Positions 41,405-50,555 of a DNA stretch of 52,872 nucleotides are shown here, in pieces. Location of the stretch: contig JAOKTT010000008.1 in assembly GCA_028336245.1 (NCBI GenBank), forward strand, positions 1 to 52,872, read 5' to 3'. A program made the position numbers and the translations under genes. Each line of letters opens with the position of its first letter. Position 1 is the first letter of the stretch. This stretch comes from Polaribacter sp. Its GTDB lineage: Bacteria > Bacteroidota > Bacteroidia > Flavobacteriales > Flavobacteriaceae. The notes under the pieces were generated by a model, which was not told the DNA's origin, searched no databases, and worked only from the letters and a program-made list of their open reading frames with translations.

Positions 41405-43849
41405 TTAATAGGCGTCTACGTCAATAATAAAGCGAATAGGCCTAAAGTCTGCAACGGCATCAAACGTATTCTTAATTTTGGTAATCTGATTTTTTGTATT
41501 TGCTAAGCTATGTTTTGGAGGAATTTTAATGACAATATTCTTAATGTATTGGTTCCGAATTCTGGCCACCGCTGGGGCAGTAGGACCTAATACATGTTCT
41601 CCAAAAGAAGCATACAAGGCTTTAAATAGCCAGTTTACACCACTATCTACTTTAGTATAATCTCTATGTTTTAAAGTGATTTTTATGACTCTGTAATAGG
41701 GCGGATATTTATACTGCCAGCGCTCTTGCAGTTGTTCTTTATACATTTCTGTATACTTAGTAGTAGCAACTTGTTGTAGTATTTGATGAAATGGATTGTA
41801 AGTTTGTATGGCAACCTGACCTTGCTTTTTACTTCTTCCTGCTCTACCCGAAACCTGCACCATCATATCATAACCACGCTCATGTGCTCTAAAATCAGGA
41901 AAATTAAGCATGCTGTCAGCATTTAAAATTCCAACCAAAGAAACATTCTCAAAATCCAATCCTTTGGACAACATTTGGGTGCCCACCAAAACGTCAATTT
42001 CTTTGGCCTCAAAAGCACCAATTATTTTTTGATATCCATGTTTTCCGCGCGTGGTATCTAAATCCATTCTACCGATTTTAAAATCTGGGAAAAGCGCTTT
42101 TAACTCCAACTCTATTTGCTCCGTTCCAAAACCTTTGGTATCTAGTGTATTGCTACCACATGCACCACAACTGTTTGGCATTGCCCGCTGATAACTGCAA
42201 TAATGACAGCGCAACTCATATTTGAACTTGTGAAATGTCAAGGTAACATCGCAATTTGGACATTCAGGAGAAACTCCGCATGTTTTACATTCCACAACGG
42301 GAGAATACCCACGTCTATTTTGGAATAAAATTACCTGCTCTTTTAGGTCTAACGCTTCTTGGATTAATGCCAACAGTCTGTCGGAAAAATGCCCTTTCAT
42401 TTCTTTTTTCTTAAACTTTTCCTTTACATTAATGAGTTCAATTTTTGGCAGTTGTACATTTCCATGACGTCTATTTAATTCTACAAAACCATATTTATTT
42501 TGCTGCGCGTTAAAATAGGTTTCTAAAGAGGGTGTTGCAGAGCCTAACAAGATTTTAGCCTTATGAATTTTAGCCAATACAATAGCAGCATCTCTTGCAT
42601 TGTAGCGCGGTGCGGGGTCAAATTGCTTGTATGACGTCTCGTGCTCTTCGTCTACTACAATCAATCCTAAATTAGAAAAAGGTAGGAAAACAGCGGACCT
42701 TGCACCTAAAATAATACGTGCTTTTAGTTTGTTCTCTAAAACGTTGTTCCAAACCTCTACCCGCTCATTGATCGAGTATTTTGAATGAAAAACAGAAATT
42801 TGTTCTCCAAAGTAAAATTGTAAACGGGTTATAATTTGGGTGGTTAAAGCAATTTCTGGTAATAAAAACAAAACTTGTTTGCCTTCATCTAAAACCTCTT
42901 GAATTAACTTCGTATACACTTCTGTTTTTCCAGAACTTGTAATTCCATGCAACAGAGTTACCTCTTTTTCTTTGAACGTTTCTTTAATTTCAGCAAGTGC
43001 TTTTTCTTGAAATTCATTCAAAACCTTTAAAGCGTTCGTATCTCCTTTGAACTGAACCCTATCCGTTTGAATGTGATAAAACTCAAAGATACCTTTGGTC
43101 ACTAGCGATTTTAAAATAGTAGCGGAAACAACTGCTTTTTCCTCTAAATCCTTTACTTTTATTGGTTTTTTCGTGGTGAGTAATTGAAAAAATCCCAACA
43201 CCGCTTCTCGCTGTTTCTTTGCATTCGACAAGGCTTCTAGTAGTTTTCCTAAAGAGTCATCTGACGTATAATTTTTATGTAAACGAACATATTTTACCAG
43301 TTTTGGTTTGTACTGCTCGTAAATCTCTTCTTTGATAGCAATGGCCGTCTTTTTAATAAGCGCGTTTACAATAGGCATTACTTTTTTCTTACCCAATATT
43401 GCAATCACTTGGTGAATAGTTAACTGCGATTGCTGCTGTAAAGCCTCGAAAATCAGGAATTCATCATCTGCTAAAATAGAGGCATCTAAAAAGCCAGCAT
43501 TCTTATAGATAATAGTTTCACTTTCTAATAAAAACGCAGAAGGTAATGAAGCTCTATACACCTCTCCTAAAGCGCACATATAATAGGTTGAAATCCATTG
43601 CCAGTGTTCCAATTGACGCGCTGTTACCAGCGGAGTTTCATCTAAAATTTGATGAATTTCCTTGGCTTCGTATAAGGTTGGTGGATTGGTATGTATATTA
43701 AAAACCAGCCCAGTATACATTTTAGATTTCCCAAAAGAAACTGCTACGCGCATTCCTTTCTGCAAAAAAGTAGCTTCTTCCTCAGTTACAGCGTACGTAA
43801 ATGTTTTCTGAATTGGAATGGGTAATATGATGTCTATAAAATGCAACAA
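41405..43849 (-). CDS. priA: Primosomal protein N' (replication restart helicase)
   Basis: The 814-residue protein has a 3'-DNA-binding domain (about 1-100), Walker A GITSSGKTEVY near 300, VVDEEHETSYKQ, eight zinc cysteines in CKTCGVSPECPNC, CHYCSYQ and SCGACG, and later helicase motifs (GTQMLSKGLDFENV, QVSGRAGRSKKQGQ). PriA reloads the replisome at stalled forks. The start is TTG at 43849; in-frame stops exclude an upstream ATG. A 12-codon upstream frame (ATG at 43870-43872) overlaps this start in another frame. The upstream 400 bases are described separately. Confidence 0.93.
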   Translation of the reverse strand: MLHFIDIILPIPIQKTFTYAVTEEEATFLQKGMRVAVSFGKSKMYTGLVFNIHTNPPTLYEAKEIHQILDETPLVTARQLEHWQWISTYYMCALGEVYRASLPSAFLLESETIIYKNAGFLDASILADDEFLIFEALQQQSQLTIHQVIAILGKKKVMPIVNALIKKTAIAIKEEIYEQYKPKLVKYVRLHKNYTSDDSLGKLLEALSNAKKQREAVLGFFQLLTTKKPIKVKDLEEKAVVSATILKSLVTKGIFEFYHIQTDRVQFKGDTNALKVLNEFQEKALAEIKETFKEKEVTLLHGITSSGKTEVYTKLIQEVLDEGKQVLFLLPEIALTTQIITRLQFYFGEQISVFHSKYSINERVEVWNNVLENKLKARIILGARSAVFLPFSNLGLIVVDEEHETSYKQFDPAPRYNARDAAIVLAKIHKAKILLGSATPSLETYFNAQQNKYGFVELNRRHGNVQLPKIELINVKEKFKKKEMKGHFSDRLLALIQEALDLKEQVILFQNRRGYSPVVECKTCGVSPECPNCDVTLTFHKFKYELRCHYCSYQRAMPNSCGACGSNTLDTKGFGTEQIELELKALFPDFKIGRMDLDTTRGKHGYQKIIGAFEAKEIDVLVGTQMLSKGLDFENVSLVGILNADSMLNFPDFRAHERGYDMMVQVSGRAGRSKKQGQVAIQTYNPFHQILQQVATTKYTEMYKEQLQERWQYKYPPYYRVIKITLKHRDYTKVDSGVNWLFKALYASFGEHVLGPTAPAVARIRNQYIKNIVIKIPPKHSLANTKNQITKIKNTFDAVADFRPIRFIIDVDAY

Positions 43850-43872
43850 ATAAAGGACTTTAAGTTATACAT
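43834..43872 (-). promoter_or_regulatory. Short upstream frame overlapping the priA start
   Basis: A 12-codon ATG frame (MYNLKSFICCIL) on the minus strand runs over the priA TTG start and stops inside priA in a different frame. It may influence priA translation, or be chance. Confidence 0.25.
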
Positions 43873-44249
43873 TATTGTAAAAGTCAAAGAAATGAGTTTT
43901 CCAAAAACTTGAACTCTTTGCTTATCCTTCGTTTCATGAATCATGAAAATCAAAATTACATAAATTTAGAATTAAAAGGATACTATTTACAAGAGAGATT
44001 CCTTTAGATACCTATTATAATTTCGAAAGAGGCCTTTTTAAAGACTTGAAGAGGCTGCAATAAATTTGAACCACATCGAATTTTCCTTGCTTCATACGCC
44101 TGTGTGCCATTTCGTAAAACGATCTTTAATTTTTAGTAAGTTCCAAAAGAAAACGCTAATTTTCTTCCCTTGTTGCCCTCCTCATCTAAGGAAACAAAGT
44201 TCCTGAAAAATGACTTCAAAGCTACTCGAGTAGGCTTCCTATTTAAAAA
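43850..44249. other. 400-base region without a recognised gene
   Basis: It lies upstream of priA and downstream of the RlmL-like gene, both read leftward. The stretch from about 44020 to 44230 is visibly richer in G and C than other spacers here, yet all frames are short. It holds a minus-strand frame of 31 codons (44015-44110, starting MAHRRMKQGK), a plus-strand frame of 23 codons (43936-44007), and a 7-1-7 palindrome TTCATGAATCATGAA at 43933-43947. It may be a structured RNA, a small-protein gene or a decayed gene. Confidence 0.5.
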
Positions 44250-45467
44250 TTAATCTTCTGATTGCGGTTCACTGTCGGTGTCAGAGAGCTGAACAGTCAC
44301 TGTCTCTTTTTTGGGCTCTTTAAACTTACGGGTTCCTTCATACAAATCATACTTCACAAACTTACAGTCTAAGTCTGCATTTTTCAATGCAATTCTTCTA
44401 GAAGTTCTTAAACCTACAGCTTTCAAAGCATCGGTGTCTGAAGTAATTAACCACGCCGTAGAACCGGGATAATTGTTTTTTAACGTGTCTCCAATTTTCT
44501 TGTAAAACTCTTCTGTATCAATATTTAAACGTTCACCGTAGGGTGGATTAAATAGAATAGTGGTATTCCCAAAAACCTCTTTTTTAGAATTGAAAAAATT
44601 GACATGGTGAACACCAATAAAATCGTCTAAATTGGCGTTTTCTACATTTGCAATTGCTTTTTGCACTGCAGAAGGTGCCTTATCAAATCCCATGATTTTA
44701 AAATGAGAAGAACGTATTTTCTTTAATAAGGATTCTTGAATTATAAAATATAATTCTTCATCATAATCCTTCCACTGTTCAAAAGCGAACAACTTTCTAT
44801 TGATATTTGCGGGAATATTGTTCGCAATCATAGCGGCTTCAATTAGAATAGTACCAGAACCACACATTGGATCGATAAAATTTTCCTCTCCCGTATATCC
44901 CGACAACAATACCATACCGGCAGCCAACACCTCGTTAATAGGTGCAATATTCGTAGCGGTTCTGTACCCTCTTTTATGCAAAGAATCTCCTGAGGAGTCT
45001 AAAGAAACGGTTAACCAATCTTTTTGAATGTGAATGTGAATTTTTACATCAGGATATTTTAAATCAACATTTGGTCGCTTACTATACTTGTGACGAAAAT
45101 AATCTGCAATCGCGTCTTTCGATTTTAAAGAGATATAATGAGAATTCGTTGTAAAGTTCTTCGAGTTTACAACAGCACCAATTGCAAAAGTTCCTTCTGT
45201 CTCTAAATAATTTTCCCATTTAATTTTTTGAATCGCATCATATAAATCCTCTTCATCATAAATTTTACAAATTTTAATGGGCTTTAAAATACGCACAGCA
45301 GTCCTTAAAGCAATATTTGCTTTGTACATAAATCCTTTGTCACCTCTAAAGGAAACGCTTCTTACCGCTTCCTTTACATCCTGTGCACCTAAATTTTTCA
45401 ACTCTTCCGCTAAGACACCTTCTAAACCAAAAAGGGTTGTTGCTGTCATTTTAAAATCTTTATCCAT
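44250..45467 (-). CDS. THUMP-domain class I RNA methyltransferase (RlmL-like)
   Basis: A 405-residue protein with an N-terminal ferredoxin-like and THUMP part (about 1-160), then a Rossmann methyltransferase: DPMCGSGTILIEAAMIANNIPAN (about 195-217) and the NPPYGERL motif of base N-methyltransferases. This matches the RlmL half of E. coli RlmKL, which makes m2G2445 in 23S rRNA; the RlmK half is absent. The tail is acidic and probably flexible. A -7 box lies 18 bases upstream. The exact target is inferred from homology only. Confidence 0.88.
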   Translation of the reverse strand: MDKDFKMTATTLFGLEGVLAEELKNLGAQDVKEAVRSVSFRGDKGFMYKANIALRTAVRILKPIKICKIYDEEDLYDAIQKIKWENYLETEGTFAIGAVVNSKNFTTNSHYISLKSKDAIADYFRHKYSKRPNVDLKYPDVKIHIHIQKDWLTVSLDSSGDSLHKRGYRTATNIAPINEVLAAGMVLLSGYTGEENFIDPMCGSGTILIEAAMIANNIPANINRKLFAFEQWKDYDEELYFIIQESLLKKIRSSHFKIMGFDKAPSAVQKAIANVENANLDDFIGVHHVNFFNSKKEVFGNTTILFNPPYGERLNIDTEEFYKKIGDTLKNNYPGSTAWLITSDTDALKAVGLRTSRRIALKNADLDCKFVKYDLYEGTRKFKEPKKETVTVQLSDTDSEPQSED

Positions 45468-45484
45468 ACCTGTAAAATTGTGTG

Positions 45485-45492
45485 CAAAAATA
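45485..45492 (-). promoter_or_regulatory. -7 box of the RlmL-like gene
   Basis: TATTTTTG followed by CACA on the minus strand, 18 bases upstream of the ATG. It matches TAnnTTTG; no -33 TTG is seen. Confidence 0.5.
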
Positions 45493-45690
45493 CGTTTTAT
45501 TGTTTGAATGCTGCAGATAGCACCTCAAAGTTTTAACTTTAAAAAAAAACATTGACTTCACTAATTAATTCCTACTATAAATCCTTTAAGACACCTGTTC
45601 ATTTATGAGTTCTTCAAAAAATTTGTAGTTTCTCTAAAATACACTTTACAAAACCTAAGATTTTGTTACTTTTACCAATTCAAAAGGCTT

Positions 45691-46416
45691 ATGAAAACAA
45701 AAGATTGGTTTACAGATTGGTTTAACACATCCTATTATCATATTCTTTACAAGGAAAGAAATGACTCTGAAGCGCAGCTATTCATGAAGAATATCACTGA
45801 TCTTCTCCGTTTAGATAAAGCAAATCATATTTTAGATTTACCCTGTGGTAAAGGCAGACATGCTGTGTTTTTAAATTCTCTCGGCTATACAGTTACTGGA
45901 AAAGATTTGTCCGAAAACAGCATAGAAGCTGCAAAACCATTTGAAAATGATACTTTACATTTTAAAGTGCATGACATGCGAAAGCCTCTAAATGCAACCT
46001 ACGATGCAATTTTCAACCTTTTTACAAGCTTTGGTTATTTTGAAGCGGATATAGAGGATCTTCTCATTCTAGAAAACATTAAAAAAGGTTTGAAAAAAGA
46101 TGGCTTTTTTGTCTTTGATTTTTTGAACGCACGTTTGGTGAAAAAAAATTTAGTTTCAAAAGAAACAAAAATTGTAGAAGGTATTTGTTTCGATATCACA
46201 AGAGAAATTAACAATGGTTTTATTATCAAAAATATTTCGTTTTTTGCTGATGGCAAAGAACACACATATACAGAACGTGTAAAATATTTAGATGAAGAAA
46301 AAATGATCTATTACCTGAATAAAGTTGGCTTTAAGATTATCCATACTTTTGGGGATTATCATTTAAATGTTTTTCAGCCCTCACATTCCAATCGATTAAT
46401 ACTAGTAGCCAAATGA
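45691..46416 (+). CDS. Class I SAM-dependent methyltransferase
   Basis: The 241-residue protein has motif I ILDLPCGKGRHAVFLN (about 43-58), the acidic residue after strand 2 (VTGKDLS), and a motif FNLFTSFGYF. The start MKTKDWFTDWFNTSYYHILYKERND is typical of a common Bacteroidota methyltransferase. The target is unknown; proteins of this type methylate small molecules or unidentified substrates. Its stop overlaps the ZIP transporter start by 4 bases, so translation of the two is coupled. Confidence 0.85.
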   Translation: MKTKDWFTDWFNTSYYHILYKERNDSEAQLFMKNITDLLRLDKANHILDLPCGKGRHAVFLNSLGYTVTGKDLSENSIEAAKPFENDTLHFKVHDMRKPLNATYDAIFNLFTSFGYFEADIEDLLILENIKKGLKKDGFFVFDFLNARLVKKNLVSKETKIVEGICFDITREINNGFIIKNISFFADGKEHTYTERVKYLDEEKMIYYLNKVGFKIIHTFGDYHLNVFQPSHSNRLILVAK

Positions 46417-47090
46417 ATTACATCTTACTTATAGTGTCTGTACTTTTTGGTGCGCTGCTAGTGTATGTTGCAAAACCTAGTAATAAAATAGTGCGTTTAC
46501 TATTGGCTTTTAGTGGTGCTTATCTTTTATCTGTAACCATTTTACACTTATTACCAGAAGTGTACACAGCGTCATCAGATTATAAAAAAGTAGGAGTTTT
46601 TATTTTAATCGGTATTATTCTGCAATCCGTATTGGAATCTTTTTCTAAAGGTGCTGAACACGGTCACATTCATATACATGCAAATCGAAACGAATTTCCA
46701 ACCTTACTATTTGTAAGCTTATGTCTGCATGCTTTTTCGGAAGGCCTGCCAATTCATGAGGGAGAAACTAATTTATTATGGGCAATTATAGTTCATAAAG
46801 TACCCATTGCAATTGTATTAACTACCTTTTTAATTCATACAAAATATTCTAAAAAAATTATTTTTATTTTTCTATTTTTCTTTGGTCTGATGAGTCCATT
46901 AGGCGTTTTAGTTGGAAATAAAATTAATTTTTTTACCAATTATTATACGGAAATTACAGCACTTATAATTGGTGTCTTCTTGCACATATCTACCATTATT
47001 CTTTTTGAGAGTTCAGAGAATCATACGTTCAATCTTCAGAAGTTTACCGCGATTCTCTTAGGGATACTGCTCACCGTTTTTACCTTGTAG
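46413..47090 (+). CDS. ZIP-family metal transporter
   Basis: A 225-residue membrane protein with about seven helices. Metal-site motifs are present: LHAFSEGLPIHEGE in helix 4 (about residues 107-120) and VHKVPIAIVL in helix 5. A histidine-rich loop (EHGHIHIHANRNE, about 81-93) precedes them. ZIP proteins import zinc, iron or other divalent metals into the cytoplasm. The ATGA overlap with the methyltransferase gene shows joint expression. Which metal is carried cannot be told. Confidence 0.88.
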   Translation: MNYILLIVSVLFGALLVYVAKPSNKIVRLLLAFSGAYLLSVTILHLLPEVYTASSDYKKVGVFILIGIILQSVLESFSKGAEHGHIHIHANRNEFPTLLFVSLCLHAFSEGLPIHEGETNLLWAIIVHKVPIAIVLTTFLIHTKYSKKIIFIFLFFFGLMSPLGVLVGNKINFFTNYYTEITALIIGVFLHISTIILFESSENHTFNLQKFTAILLGILLTVFTL

Positions 47091-47235
47091 TTTTAGCTAT
47101 TTTTTTTTTAAGCGACCTTGGAGTATATTCAGCTGCTGCAAAGACTATATTTTCTAAAAGAGCATTCGCTCTTAAACAAAGTTAGCCTCGCGAGTGTATT
47201 AGAATTAAACTAAAAAAACATAAAGGAGTTCGATT

Positions 47236-47260
47236 GTTGTTCAAAAGGAAGTTGAACAAC
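47236..47260 (-). terminator. Hairpin after recQ
   Basis: A perfect nine-base stem GTTGTTCAA/TTGAACAAC with a seven-base loop begins 4 bases after the recQ stop codon on the minus strand. The T run is missing, so it may be a weak terminator or an RNA-stabilising end. Confidence 0.4.
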
Positions 47261-47264
47261 TATT

Positions 47265-49463
47265 TTAATTTGCAACTTCATTTATAAACTTAATTCGCAT
47301 TAAGCGCAGCTCATCTTCATCATAATCTCCCTCAAATTCATCCAATGCATCTTGAATTTTGTCAGTTTCTGCCTCCATGAAGTATTCGTGAATTTCTTCC
47401 TGTTGCTCCTCATCTAACAGATCATCTAAAGCATAATTAATATCTAACTTTGTTCCTGAAAAGATAATTGCTTCCATTTCCTTGATGAGGTCCTTTATCT
47501 CTAATCCTTTCGATTTTGAAATATCTTCTAATGACAATTTTCTATCTGTATTTTGAATAATATATAATTTTAAACCAGAATTTGTTCCAGTACTCTTTAC
47601 AATTAAATCATCCGGTCTTAACACCTCATTTTCATCGACATAGGTTTTTATTAACCCGATGAAATCTTTACCAAACTTCCTTGCTTTTCCTTCTCCGACT
47701 CCATGAACAGTAGAAAGTTCTTCTAAGTTGATTGGGTATTTCAAGGCCATGTCGTCTAAAGATGGATCTTGGAAAACAGCAAAAGGTGGCACTCCTTGTT
47801 TTAGTGCTACTTTTTTACGCAAGTCTTTCAATAACTTAACAAGGTTGATGTCTAAGACTGCACCCGAAGACTTCGCACTTATAATGATTGCATTGTCATT
47901 TTCTGCAGAATAAGAATGATCCTCTGTCATGAGAAAAGAGGTAGGATTTTGAATATAAGCATCTCCAACGGAAGTTAATTTAATAACTCCGTATTGTTCT
48001 ATTTCTTTTTTAATAAAATGAACGACTAATACCTGACGTATTAGAGCCATCCAATATGCAGCAGTGCGGTCTTTACCAATTCCAAAAAATGGTTGCAAGT
48101 GTGTTCTGTGTGAAGTTAGCAAAGCGTTTTCTTTGCCAATCATTGTATTTACCACTTCTTTAGACTTATACTTTTGAAGAGATTGTTTTACAACATACAA
48201 TAGTTTTACTACATTTTCTTTTGCCTCGTGCTTTTTCTTTGGATTTCTAGAATTATCATCCATATTCGCCCCGTCCCCATTTATAGCGTCAAAATCTTCC
48301 CCAAAATAATGTAACAAGTATTTACGCCTATTCATAGAAGTCTCTGCATAGCCTACAACTTCTTGCAGCAATGCATGACCAATTTCCTGCTCTGCAACGG
48401 GCTTACTAGCCATAAACTTTTCTAACTTCTCAATGTCTTTGTACGCATAAAAAGCCAAACAATATCCCTCACCATCGTCACGTCCTGCTCTTCCCGTTTC
48501 TTGGTAATAACTTTCTAAACTTTTTGGAATGTCATGATGAATTACAAAACGCACATCTGGTTTATCTATTCCCATACCAAATGCAATGGTTGCAACCACG
48601 ATATCGCAATCTTCCATCAAAAACATATCTTGGTGTCTTACGCGCGTTTTTGCATCTAAACCTGCATGATAAGGAACTGCATTCAATCCATTTACTTGCA
48701 AAACCTGAGCAACTTCTTCTACTTTTTTTCTACTTAAGCAGTATATAATCCCTGATTTTCCCACCCGCTGTTTTACGAAACGAATAATATCTTTTTGTAC
48801 TTCCTTTGTTTTCGGTCGTACCTCATAGAATAGATTTGCCCGATTAAAAGAGGCCTTGAATCTATTTGCATCTGTAATTCCTAAGGTTTTTAAAATATCT
48901 TCTTGAACTTTTTCCGTTGCAGTTGCAGTCAAACAAATAACAGGCACGTCATCTATGGCCTTTATGATGTGTTTTAAATTTCTGTATTCCGGTCTGAAAT
49001 CATGGCCCCATTCAGAGATGCAATGCGCTTCATCGATAGCTACAAAAGAAATTTTTTGTGTTCTTAAAAAAGTAACATATTCTTCTTTAATCAAAGATTC
49101 TGGAGCAACATATAAGAGTTTTGTAATACCAGAAGCGATGTCTTCCTTTACCTGCGCTATCTCTGTTTTATTCAGAGAAGAATTTAAAACATGTGCAACG
49201 CCATTGTGTTCAGAAATACCTCTGATAGCATCTACTTGATTTTTCATTAAAGCGATTAAAGGCGAAACCACAATCGCAGTGCCTTCTTGCATTAATGCTG
49301 GTAATTGATAACACAGAGATTTTCCCCCTCCGGTAGGCATAATAACAAAAGTATTATTCTTTTCTACGATGCTCTTGATTACTTGCTCTTGTAAGCCTTT
49401 AAATTTATTAAATCCAAAGAACTTTTTTAGAGGACTGTGTAAATCCATTTTTAATTTATTCAT
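47265..49463 (-). CDS. recQ: ATP-dependent DNA helicase RecQ
   Basis: The 732-residue protein has Walker A TGGGKSLCYQLP (about 44-55), DEAH in IDEAHCISEWGHDFRPEY, helicase motifs up to YYQETGRAGRDDG, a winged-helix RQC domain and an HRDC domain (about 560-615). An acidic C-terminal extension (to 732) follows. The zinc-binding region after RRKYLLHYFGE has no cysteine at all where E. coli RecQ has four. RecQ unwinds DNA in recombination and fork repair. ATG at 49463; a second ATG five codons on is possible. Confidence 0.94.
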   Translation of the reverse strand: MNKLKMDLHSPLKKFFGFNKFKGLQEQVIKSIVEKNNTFVIMPTGGGKSLCYQLPALMQEGTAIVVSPLIALMKNQVDAIRGISEHNGVAHVLNSSLNKTEIAQVKEDIASGITKLLYVAPESLIKEEYVTFLRTQKISFVAIDEAHCISEWGHDFRPEYRNLKHIIKAIDDVPVICLTATATEKVQEDILKTLGITDANRFKASFNRANLFYEVRPKTKEVQKDIIRFVKQRVGKSGIIYCLSRKKVEEVAQVLQVNGLNAVPYHAGLDAKTRVRHQDMFLMEDCDIVVATIAFGMGIDKPDVRFVIHHDIPKSLESYYQETGRAGRDDGEGYCLAFYAYKDIEKLEKFMASKPVAEQEIGHALLQEVVGYAETSMNRRKYLLHYFGEDFDAINGDGANMDDNSRNPKKKHEAKENVVKLLYVVKQSLQKYKSKEVVNTMIGKENALLTSHRTHLQPFFGIGKDRTAAYWMALIRQVLVVHFIKKEIEQYGVIKLTSVGDAYIQNPTSFLMTEDHSYSAENDNAIIISAKSSGAVLDINLVKLLKDLRKKVALKQGVPPFAVFQDPSLDDMALKYPINLEELSTVHGVGEGKARKFGKDFIGLIKTYVDENEVLRPDDLIVKSTGTNSGLKLYIIQNTDRKLSLEDISKSKGLEIKDLIKEMEAIIFSGTKLDINYALDDLLDEEQQEEIHEYFMEAETDKIQDALDEFEGDYDEDELRLMRIKFINEVAN

Positions 49464-49499
49464 TTAACGTTAAATACTGCTGACAAACCAATTATAAAA

Positions 49500-49530
49500 T
49501 TTGATGTAACTGAATTTTATAGTAGATTTG
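49500..49530 (+). promoter_or_regulatory. Full Bacteroidota promoter for the kdsD operon
   Basis: TTTG (49500-49503), a 19-base spacer and TAGATTTG (49523-49530) reproduce both elements of the Bacteroidota sigma-ABfr consensus. The predicted start is near 49536, leaving a leader of about 50 bases with a 12-codon upstream frame. Confidence 0.65.
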
Positions 49531-49551
49531 CTTATTTCCCAACATAAAGAT

Positions 49552-49590
49552 ATGACATTTTTTTATTCTGATAAAACAACAATCTATTGA
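49552..49590 (+). promoter_or_regulatory. 12-codon upstream frame coupled to the kdsD start
   Basis: ATG at 49552 opens a frame encoding MTFFYSDKTTIY. Its TGA stop (49588-49590) overlaps the TTG start of kdsD (49587-49589) by two bases, an arrangement typical of translational coupling. Chance or a frameshift in the true gene start are alternatives. Confidence 0.4.
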
Positions 49591-50555
49591 AAAATTCTAA
49601 GCCTATTTTACAAACAGCAAAAGAAACTATTTTATTAGAAAGTAGTGCCATTGCGAACTTGGTGAACTTACTAGATAAGCACTTTGAAAATGCCGTTAAT
49701 TTTATTTTACATGCCAATGGAAGAGTCATTGTAACGGGCATCGGAAAAAGTGCAAATATTGCTACAAAGATAGTGGCAACTTTTAATTCTACAGGCACCC
49801 CTGCCATTTTCATGCACGCTGCAGATGCCATTCATGGAGACTTGGGAAATGTACAAGAAAACGATGTGGTCATTTGTTTGTCAAAAAGTGGAAATACTCC
49901 AGAGATTAAAGTGTTGGTTCCGCTCATAAAAAATTATGGAAATAAAATAATTGCAATCACCGGAAATATCAACTCTTTCCTTGGTAAAAACGCTGATTTT
50001 CCTCTAAATACTTTTGTAGAAAAAGAAGCTTGCCCAAACAACTTAGCACCTACAACCAGCACTACTGCTCAATTAGTGATGGGAGACGCTTTGGCAGTTT
50101 GCTTGCAGGATTTAAGGGGTTTTTCCGTTAAAGATTTTGCAAAGTACCACCCAGGAGGCGCTTTAGGAAAACGATTGTACTTGAGAGTCTCTGATTTGAT
50201 TAAAAACAATCAGGTGCCCCAAGTGCAGTTTGATAGTTCTATTGCAGCAGTAATCGTAGAGATTTCAGAAAAAAGATTAGGAGCTACAGCGGTATTAAAA
50301 AACAAGGCATTAATTGGAATTATTACGGATGGAGATATTAGACGTATGTTAAGTAAAACTACGGATATTAATAATTTTACAGCAATCGATATTATGGGTA
50401 AAAACCCAAAGACAGTCTCTGAAAATGCAATGGCAATAGAAGCGCTTGAAAAATTAGAAAGTGGCAGTATTACGCAAATTTTAGTAGTAGATTCGGATAA
50501 TAAATACAAGGGTGTCGTTCATTTACACGACTTAATCAAAGAAGGAATTTTTTAA
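49587..50555 (+). CDS. kdsD: Arabinose-5-phosphate isomerase (KpsF/GutQ family)
   Basis: The 322 residues comprise a SIS domain (about 30-180, with VIVTGIGKSANIATKIVATFNSTGTP and CLSKSGNTPEIK) and two CBS domains (about 205-320, with IGIITDGDIRRM). ACPNNLAPTTSTTAQLVMGDALA is a family signature. The enzyme turns ribulose-5-phosphate into arabinose-5-phosphate, the precursor of KDO in the LPS core. The start is TTG; a stop at 49572-49574 rules out a longer in-frame ATG, and the next ATG is deep in the SIS domain. It overlaps tatC by one base. Confidence 0.93.
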   Translation: MKNSKPILQTAKETILLESSAIANLVNLLDKHFENAVNFILHANGRVIVTGIGKSANIATKIVATFNSTGTPAIFMHAADAIHGDLGNVQENDVVICLSKSGNTPEIKVLVPLIKNYGNKIIAITGNINSFLGKNADFPLNTFVEKEACPNNLAPTTSTTAQLVMGDALAVCLQDLRGFSVKDFAKYHPGGALGKRLYLRVSDLIKNNQVPQVQFDSSIAAVIVEISEKRLGATAVLKNKALIGIITDGDIRRMLSKTTDINNFTAIDIMGKNPKTVSENAMAIEALEKLESGSITQILVVDSDNKYKGVVHLHDLIKEGIF

